Shown here: positions 1 through 7,000 of the stretch, piece after piece
Layout: each line of letters begins with the position of its first letter
Numbering within the stretch: the first letter of the stretch is position 1
NCBI GenBank assembly: GCA_913773715.1
Contig: CAJYHD010000017.1
Coordinates: forward strand, 1-7,980
Reading direction: 5' to 3'
Length of the DNA: 7,980 bases
Source: an uncultured Sphingobium sp.
GTDB lineage: Bacteria; Pseudomonadota; Alphaproteobacteria; Sphingomonadales; Sphingomonadaceae
Notes under the pieces: generated by a model
What the model was told of the DNA's origin: nothing
Seen by the model: only the letters and a program-made list of their open reading frames with translations
The model's database searches: none
Made by a program: the position numbers and the translations under genes

Positions 1-238
1 CCACCCGATTAGCAGCCTCGTCCAGCGCCCGCGTATGTTCACGGTCTTGGAATGCGATCCACTCGCTGCAAGAGGGTCATTGACTACGATGTTGCGCGAC
101 GAAACAGCACAAGCGGATAAGCGCTTCGAACCGCGAGACGCCTTCACCCGCAATGTTCTGCCAGAGCATGAGGATCATGGCTGTTGCAAGAACGACGCCT
201 TCATGGTCGAACAGGAAAGGGAAATAACAGGGGTTTCG
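1..238. other. Upstream flank, no gene identified
   Basis: This stretch precedes the methyltransferase. The methyltransferase frame stays open through it to the window edge, but the translation is rich in His, Cys, Arg and charged residues and resembles no protein I know, so I do not treat it as coding. On the minus strand a 33-codon ORF (178-77) has a plausible hydrophobic and aromatic composition but no clear ribosome binding site or homology. I looked for a -35/-10 pair and found only an isolated TTGACT (80-85) without a convincing -10 element at proper spacing. The region could be intergenic or the remnant of a decayed gene. Confidence 0.4.
229..233 (+). promoter_or_regulatory. Ribosome binding site favouring the 239 start
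   Basis: AGGGG lies five bases before the ATG at 239, and a second purine-rich stretch (AGGAAAGGG) lies just upstream. The alternative in-frame ATGs at 35 and 203 lack a comparable Shine-Dalgarno sequence. This, together with the loss of protein-like composition upstream, is why 239 was chosen as the start. Confidence 0.55.
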
Positions 239-991
239 ATGATCAAGCTTCCGCGTCTTCGTCGTCGAAGGCGGTCACAGGTTCGTCAAAGTCATTCGGT
301 TCGCGATTATCAGGCGCTGGTCCGTGCCAAGCTCAAGGCATCGCCGGACGACCCTGCGCTCGCTCTGGCGCAGGCCATCGGGGCGCCGACGATGGCGGAC
401 TTTATTTCTATCGGTGATGGTCATGCTGCCGTGCTGCGGCATCATGGCCTTGCTGACGGCATGGCGATCTATGATCTGGGATGTGGATGTGGACGCACAG
501 CGCAGGCGTTGCGTCGAACGGGCTGGCAGGGCGACTATACCGGCGCGGACGTGGTGCCCGAACTTCTGGACGAATTGAAACGCCAATGTCCTGATTACAC
601 CACCCTGCTTCACACCGCGCCGACTATCGTCGCACCGGATGCCTCGTTGGACATGGTCTTTCACTGGTCGGTGTTTACGCACCTCTATCCTGGAGAGTCC
701 TATCTCTATACGCGCGACGCTTTCCGCGCGCTCAAGCCCGGCGGGAAAATGATCTTTTCATTCCTTGAATTGGAAGAGCCTGAGCACGATCGGGTGTGGA
801 ACGCCAATCTCGATCATCTGCACATTGGGCACCCCGCCGAGCATCTCGACGCCTTCCTCCATCGCGACTGGATCCGCCGCTTTGCGCGCGATGCCGGTTT
901 TGCCGAACCGCGCTTTACTGATGGGCAGGACGGCACCCATCATCCGCCATTCTGGCAGAGTCTTGCGGTATTGGAAAAGGCCACCGCCTGA
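239..991 (+). CDS. Class I SAM-dependent methyltransferase
   Basis: This gene encodes a predicted cytoplasmic enzyme of 250 residues that transfers a methyl group from S-adenosylmethionine to an unknown acceptor. The SAM-binding motif I is clear at residues 77-87 (AIYDLGCGCGR). It is followed by an acidic motif II after strand 2 (GAD, 102-104), a motif IV region with SLDMVFHWSVFTHL (136-149), and the post-I motif LKPGGKMIFSF (165-175), all in the order of the Rossmann-like Methyltransf_11/25 group. The N-terminus is unusually basic (RLRRRRR, 6-12). A helical segment of about 50 residues precedes the SAM fold. The His- and Trp-rich C-terminal third (HLHIGHPAEHLD, then HHPPFWQ) probably forms the substrate side. 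The start at 239 is supported by its ribosome binding site; starts at 203 or 35 would add 12 or 68 residues unlike any protein I recognise. No adjacent same-strand gene is visible, so the substrate cannot be inferred. Fold assignment is confident; acceptor and pathway are unknown. Confidence 0.88.
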   Translation: MIKLPRLRRRRRSQVRQSHSVRDYQALVRAKLKASPDDPALALAQAIGAPTMADFISIGDGHAAVLRHHGLADGMAIYDLGCGCGRTAQALRRTGWQGDYTGADVVPELLDELKRQCPDYTTLLHTAPTIVAPDASLDMVFHWSVFTHLYPGESYLYTRDAFRALKPGGKMIFSFLELEEPEHDRVWNANLDHLHIGHPAEHLDAFLHRDWIRRFARDAGFAEPRFTDGQDGTHHPPFWQSLAVLEKATA

Positions 992-1054
992 AGGCGTTGA
1001 ACTGAAGCAATAGCGGCATCGTCTCCGACAGGCTGCGCCACCAGAGCACGTCCC

Positions 1055-1083
1055 CGGCCCGCCTCCCAAAAGGACGCGGGCCG
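1055..1083. terminator. Hairpin between convergent genes, probable bidirectional terminator
   Basis: A perfect 8-bp inverted repeat (CGGCCCGC at 1055-1062, GCGGGCCG at 1076-1083) is extended inside by one C/C mismatch and three further pairs, closing a five-base loop CAAAA. It starts 63 bases after the methyltransferase stop and 9 bases after the autotransporter stop on the other strand, so it could serve both. Neither side has a T-run, so intrinsic termination is inferred from position and stem strength, and Rho or a bare stem-loop may be involved. Confidence 0.55.
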
Positions 1084-1092
1084 ATCGCGTTA

Positions 1093-4000
1093 TCAGAAGC
1101 GGATGCGAACGCCCGCCGACGCGCTTTCACGATGGTCGTCTTCGCCGCTCTGCGCATCGACCGTCGTGAAGAATTCGACACCGCTTGTCAGACGATAGGA
1201 CAGCCCCGCCGATGCCGTGCCGACCACCACCGCCCGCTGCGCGCCGTTGGCGAGCAGGGCAAGCGGCCCGCCCGCATAGCCGCCGACCGCTTCGGGCGTG
1301 CGCCCCTGCATCTGCGCCCGCAGGCCAAGGCCGACATAGGGGCGGAAGGCTGCATCGGACGTGTCAGCCCGTGCGAAGCGGAAGCCCGCATCGGCAAAGC
1401 CCGCGACATGGCGATCGCGCGCGACGTCAAGCGCAAAGACGCTGCCCGTCTCGCTCACGCGGTCCCGCACGGTGCGGACATAGGTCACGCCGACCTTGGG
1501 CGTTACCGCCCAGTCGCCCATCGTCGGGATGGCATAGCCGATCGACAGGTCGCCGACCCAGCTATGCAGCCCGTAGCGGCCCGATGCCGAACCGCTATTT
1601 GGGAGCGCCCGGTCGGTCTCCGCGTCGCCGCCGTCATAAAGCACCGATGCCGTAAGACGCAGTCCGCCCGTCGCATAACGCCCGTGGACACCGGCGACGA
1701 AGCCGTCGGTCTTCGTGTTCGCGCCCAGCGCGTCGATCCGCTGGCGGCTGTCGAGATAGCCGATGAAGCCGCCGACTGCCCAGTCGCGGTTGCCTACGCC
1801 CACGCCGCCCAGCAGGCCATAGCTGCGTGTCCGTGCGCTCGACGTGCCGGCATCGCGGTCACCCGCCATCCGGTGCCACTGCCCCAGCACCTGCCCGAAG
1901 GTGAAGGGATGGACGTCGCCGCTGTCAGTGAAGGCAAAGCCCGGACCCCGCGCCGCATCAGCCAGCGCCAGCGCCTGATCGACGCCAAGCTGCGTCGCGC
2001 TGGCATAGGGTTCGGGCGTCAGCCGTGCGAAGTCCGCCGGGTTCGACCCGCCATTGGCCAACAGCAGCGAAGGCAGAGCCGCGAACAGCGGGCTAGTGGC
2101 TGCTTGCGTCGGAATGACGCTGTTGGCATAATCGATGCTGCGCGACACCTGCGGGTTGAACAGCGGGTCATTGAGGAATTGGCCGAGCAGCTGGATGCGG
2201 TCGCTACGCTGAACAATGAAGCCGAACAGCGTGTCAGCCTTGTCGATCGTCGTGTAGCTGCCCGTGATCCCGCCGCTCGCGATGATGAGGTCGTAGGAAG
2301 TGCCCGGCCTTATCTGCCCCTCCGCCACGATCTTGAGCGTCGATCCGTTCGCGATTCCCAGCGTGCCGTTGATGCGCAGCTGATCTGCGATCGTCGGCGT
2401 GATTTCGAACAGAGAGACGGAGCCGCTCGCGAGCGACACATTGCCGTTGACCGTCATCGTGCCCGGCGACGCGCCGGGGCTGAGGGTGCCCGCGACAGTG
2501 ATATTGCCGTTGACGATGCCCGCCGATCCAAAGGTCGCGCCCGACCGCACGGCGATCTGGCCTGCACGGATGACCGACCCGGCCAGACCGACAAAGCGTC
2601 CGCCTGTCAGGTCGATCGACCCGAAGCTGCCGGTGCCCGACAGGGTGGCGAAGCCCGCGCTCATGCCCAGCGTCTCGACATTGGCGACGTTGGTGAAGGC
2701 GACCGGCGCGGCGCTGCTGCCGCCCGACACCTGGATCATGTCGTTGCCCGCGCCGCCATCGACCGATCCGGCAAAGCCGCCCGCGATGGTGAAGCGATTG
2801 TCGCCCGCTCCGAACGTCACCGGCGCCTTGAGCGATGCGCCCGATGCGATCGTCAGGCCGGTGCTGGCGTTCACCGCATCATAGACATGCGCGCCCGTCA
2901 GGGTGAGCGTGCCGGTGCCTTCGCTGTTCAATATCTCAAACTCGGTAAGCAGTCCCGTGGCCAGCATGCGGTCGCCCGCCAGCTCCAGCGTCGCGCTGTC
3001 TGTGCCAGCGCCACCCGACACCGTGCCAGCCAGCGTCGCGCCAGCGGCCAGGCGGAAGCTGTCATTGCCTGCGCCCAGGTCGATCGTCCCGGCAAGCGTG
3101 CCGCCCTGCGCGATGGTGAGCGACTGCGCGCCATCCCCGAAGCCGATGCTGTCATTCGCTGCGCCCAGCGTGCCAGCGACGGCCAGCGCCCCACCGGCGA
3201 GTGCAATCCGCTCGAATCCGATGGCGCTGCCTGTCAGCATGACCGGAGCATTGGCGGTGAAGCGCAACAAATCATCGCCTGCCCCGCCGTTATAAATGCC
3301 CGAAGCCTGCGTGGTGGCGAGCGCCAGCGCATCGTCACCCGCACCCATATCGACCGCTGCGGCAAGCGTGCCGCCCTGCGCGATAGTCAGCGACTGCGCG
3401 CCATCCCCGAAACTGATGGTCTCGCCGACTGCACCCAGCGTCCCGGTGACGGTCAGAGATCCGGCGCTCAGTGCGATTTGCTCGAACCCGGTGACGGTGC
3501 CAGCCAATGTGACAGGCGCATTGGCGGTGAACCGCAGCAGATCGTTGCCCGTCCCGCCCACATAGACACCCGCCGCCTGCGTGGTGCCGAGTGCCAGAAC
3601 ATCGTCACCCGCGCCCATCATCGCGGCGGCGACATCGCCATCGACGCTGAAGCTTTCTGCATCGCTCGATCCCGCGACGCCGCCGACCGTAAAGCCGCCC
3701 AGCGCCAGCGACAGGCCGGTGCCATTGAGTGCGATCGTCTGGAAATTCTGGTCGAGCGTCAGGTTGAGCGTGCCGGTGCCTTCGATCGACAGTCGTTCAA
3801 AGCCGGTGCGTTGACCGATGCCGCTGCGGTCGCCCGCCAGCATCACGGTATAAAGGTCGTTGCCCGCGCCGCCGTCGACGCCGCCCACCACGCTACTGCC
3901 CGGTCCTTCGACAAACTGGTCGTCGCCCGCGCCCAGCAGCACCGCGCCGCCGATGCGGCCATTGTTGACTACGCGGTCATTCCCTGCCCCGAGATCGACT

Positions 4001-7000
4001 GTGCCGCTGATCGTGCCGTCGTTCAGAACGGTTTCCGCGCCGTCGCCGCCCATAATCGTCGTCGGGCCGCTGCTCGCCAGCGTCTGCCCCGCTGCCACCG
4101 TGACGGTGCCGCCCATCAGGCCGATGCTGTTGAAATTGAAGTTGCCTGAGTAAGCGACGGAGCCATTGCCGATCTGGCTGAAGCGTTCGAAGTTGATGAA
4201 CTGGTCGCCATTCACCGCCCCGCCCCGCGTTGCATCGATGATCAGGCTGTCGTCGCCCAATCCTGCATCGACGATGCCGGTCAGCACCGCGTCGGCGGCG
4301 TGCAGGAATATGTCGTCGCCTGCGCCAAGCCAGACATTGCCCTCGATCCGGCCATAATTGTCGATCCGGTCGTTGCCATATCCCAGGTCGATCGAACCGA
4401 TGATCGACCCTGTGTTGACGATGCGGTCGTCGGCATTGCCGATCGTCTGGATGCCGCCCGCCAGCACATTCGATCCAAGCGAGGCGATGAGCAGGTCGTT
4501 GGCCTCCAGCAGCGTGTCCGCTCCACCCCGGATCGTGCCGCTGTTGGTCAGATCGAGCGCAGTGCCGTTGACCAGCACGGCGACCGACTTCGCACCGGTC
4601 GTCTCGATCGTGCCGCTGTTGTCGATGGTCCCTGTCACCGCCGGATCGGCCGTGATGCTGAGCCCGGTGGCCGGCGTCGTGTAGGTATAGATCGTCGGAT
4701 TGTAGAAGGGATAGGGGAAGAGGAAATAGTCCCCCGTAATTCCCTCACCGGTTCCGCTGATGGTTCCGCTGTTGGTGATTGCGAAGGTCGAGGCAGCCGC
4801 GCCCGCCATGGAGATCGACATTGCCCCGCTTGCATAGCCGGCGGAACTGATCGTGCCGCTATTGTCGACAGATATGTTGACCGCGCCGGACTTGTTCGAG
4901 GAATAATAGTCGTACAGCATGATCGAAACCGCTGCATCGACGTCGGTGCGGATCGTGCCGCTGTTGTTGACGATAAGTTCGGCGGGGGCATCTTGCTGAA
5001 CGAAGCTGCCATCGATCGACAGTCCCCCGTCGAGCGTTCCTGCATTGCTGGCGGACAAGGCCGAAAGGTCGGTTCCGCTCAGGCTGACGGCGCCCTCCCC
5101 GGCAGATGACATGATCGTGCCGCTGTTCGCGAAGGTCAGTGCGCCCGATGTCCGGTAGAGGGAAACAGCTTCCCCATCGAGACCAGCGGCATTGATCGTC
5201 CCCTCGTTGGAGAAGGACCGGACCATGCCGTCGACCTGCCCGGTGACAATGCCCTTGTTGACGAAGTCCAGCGGCTGATCGCCTGTCATGCGGACGGATC
5301 CGTTGAGCGGAAGCCGGGTCGAGATCAAAGCGTTGACGGTCGCTTCGTTGACGATCGTGCCGTTGCCGCCGACATAGACAGCGTTCTCAATCCGGTCCGC
5401 CGCGGTCAGGGTCAGAACGGTGTCCTCGCCCGACGCTTCGATATAGTCCGCTTCGAAATTGAGGCCCGGTCGGGCGCCGAGCGCGATCGTGCCGCTTGCG
5501 TTGCGCGAGTAGCCGAAGAGGTCGAAGCCGTCGCCACCATTGATGATCCCGCTGACGCCGCTGCTCTCACCTGTCTGGAGGAACAGATCGTTGCTCGATC
5601 CAAAGACAAGGTTGCCCTGGATCGTGCCGCCATCAGCAACATAGATGCCCGAACTATAGCCGAAGGAGGAAGAGGAAGACAGGACGTTCCCGACGATCGC
5701 GCCGCGATTGACGATCGTGCCGCCGTTCGAGAAATCGACCGCCCTCCTGCCGCGAATGGTCCCGCCCGCTTCGTTGGTGAGGGTGCCGCCCTCATAAGTG
5801 CCGAGGGTCACGGCAGTCGAGGTGCGGCTTTCGATCGTGCCGCTGTTGACGATCTGTTGCGCTCCGTTGCCGTAATAATCGGATTGGACGGCAACGCCGT
5901 CCACCTCGATGACTCCGCTGTTCGTAAGCGACGTAAAGCTTGTGACGCCGATCGCACCCGATCCGGCGACGTCGCGGATCGTGCCGCTGTTGATGACGGT
6001 ACGCATCCCGCCGATGGCCGTGCCTCTGCCCGTCAGCGTGATGATTCCGCTGTTGGTCGCGGTTGCCGCGTCACCATATCCGAAGATAGCCGTCGCGCTG
6101 TAATTGCGCCCTGCGGCATTGGATATGTTGATCGAGCCGTTGTTCGTGAAATCGGCCGATCCGGCCATGATCGCGGCCGGATTATAGCTGTAGTTCTGCG
6201 TCGTGACGCTCAGCGACAGATTGCTGTCATTGATGATCGACAGTTTGCGGGTCTGGTTGTTGCCGGTGCCGATCAACTGGTCCGTCGTCAGGATCGTCGC
6301 GTCGATGAGCGTGCGGTCGACGCTCGATATCGTTCCGTTCAGCGATACCGTGCCATCACCGACAAGGCCGATGCTCGCGCCAAGCGCCACAGGCGCGCTG
6401 AGCGACAGCCGGGCACCATCGGACACCTCATAAGCCAGCGCTTCAAAGCCGTTGGCAACCGCCAGCGTCGCGCTGGCGTCGGCCTTCACGCGGTAACGCA
6501 GCGTATCCCACCCTGCCCCCGCATCGACGCCGCCAGCAGCGCCTGCGAATGCGCGTCCTGCCGGAGCATCGAGATCGACGACAAGCTGATCGTCGCCGCC
6601 GCCGAGGCGGATCGCTCCGGTGACGCTGCCGCCATTGTCCACGACAATGTCACTGTTGGAATCGAAGCTGTAGGGCGAGGACAGGTCGACATCCCCGACG
6701 ATCCGGCCTGCATTGGCGAGGATCGATCGATATCCCCCACTTGCCACGCCGCCGACAATGACGCCGCTCGTCGCGTTGACGAGCGTCGCGCCGAGCGACA
6801 CGCCTGCCGTCCCCCCGGTGATCGACCCGCTGTTGATGAGGCGACCGCCGGTCAGCGACAAGCCATAGGATGCGCCTTCGATCGTGCCACTGTTGGTTGA
6901 GTCCGGGTAAGACCCATAGAGGATAACGCCCGTGCCACCCGATGAGCGGATCGTCCCGCTATTGTTCAGAGCGCCATATCCGATCGTCGCGCCCGTTCCC

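Noticed and set aside
77..178. Short minus-strand ORF of 33 codons in the left flank
   Set aside because: The composition is plausible, but there is no ribosome binding site, no recognisable family and a stop codon not far upstream. It could be a decayed gene end, but this cannot be supported.
35..238. N-terminal extension of the methyltransferase from ATG 35 or 203
   Set aside because: The added residues do not look like part of the fold, and these starts lack a Shine-Dalgarno sequence as good as the one before 239.
275..682. Minus-strand ORF inside the methyltransferase gene
   Set aside because: It is the antisense shadow of a gene with clear SAM-binding motifs and has no domain of its own.
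1132..4149. Plus-strand ORF of 1,005 codons opposite the autotransporter
   Set aside because: Its translation is Arg-, Ala- and Asp-rich without domain structure, while the minus frame has clear repeats and a barrel. Long antisense ORFs are expected opposite a high-G+C gene with biased codons. The same applies to 4300-5109 and 5857-6900.
2660..4440. Type I secreted RTX toxin
   Set aside because: The Gly/Asp turns suggested it, but there are no tandem nonapeptides, and the C-terminus is an autotransporter barrel rather than an uncleaved type I secretion signal.
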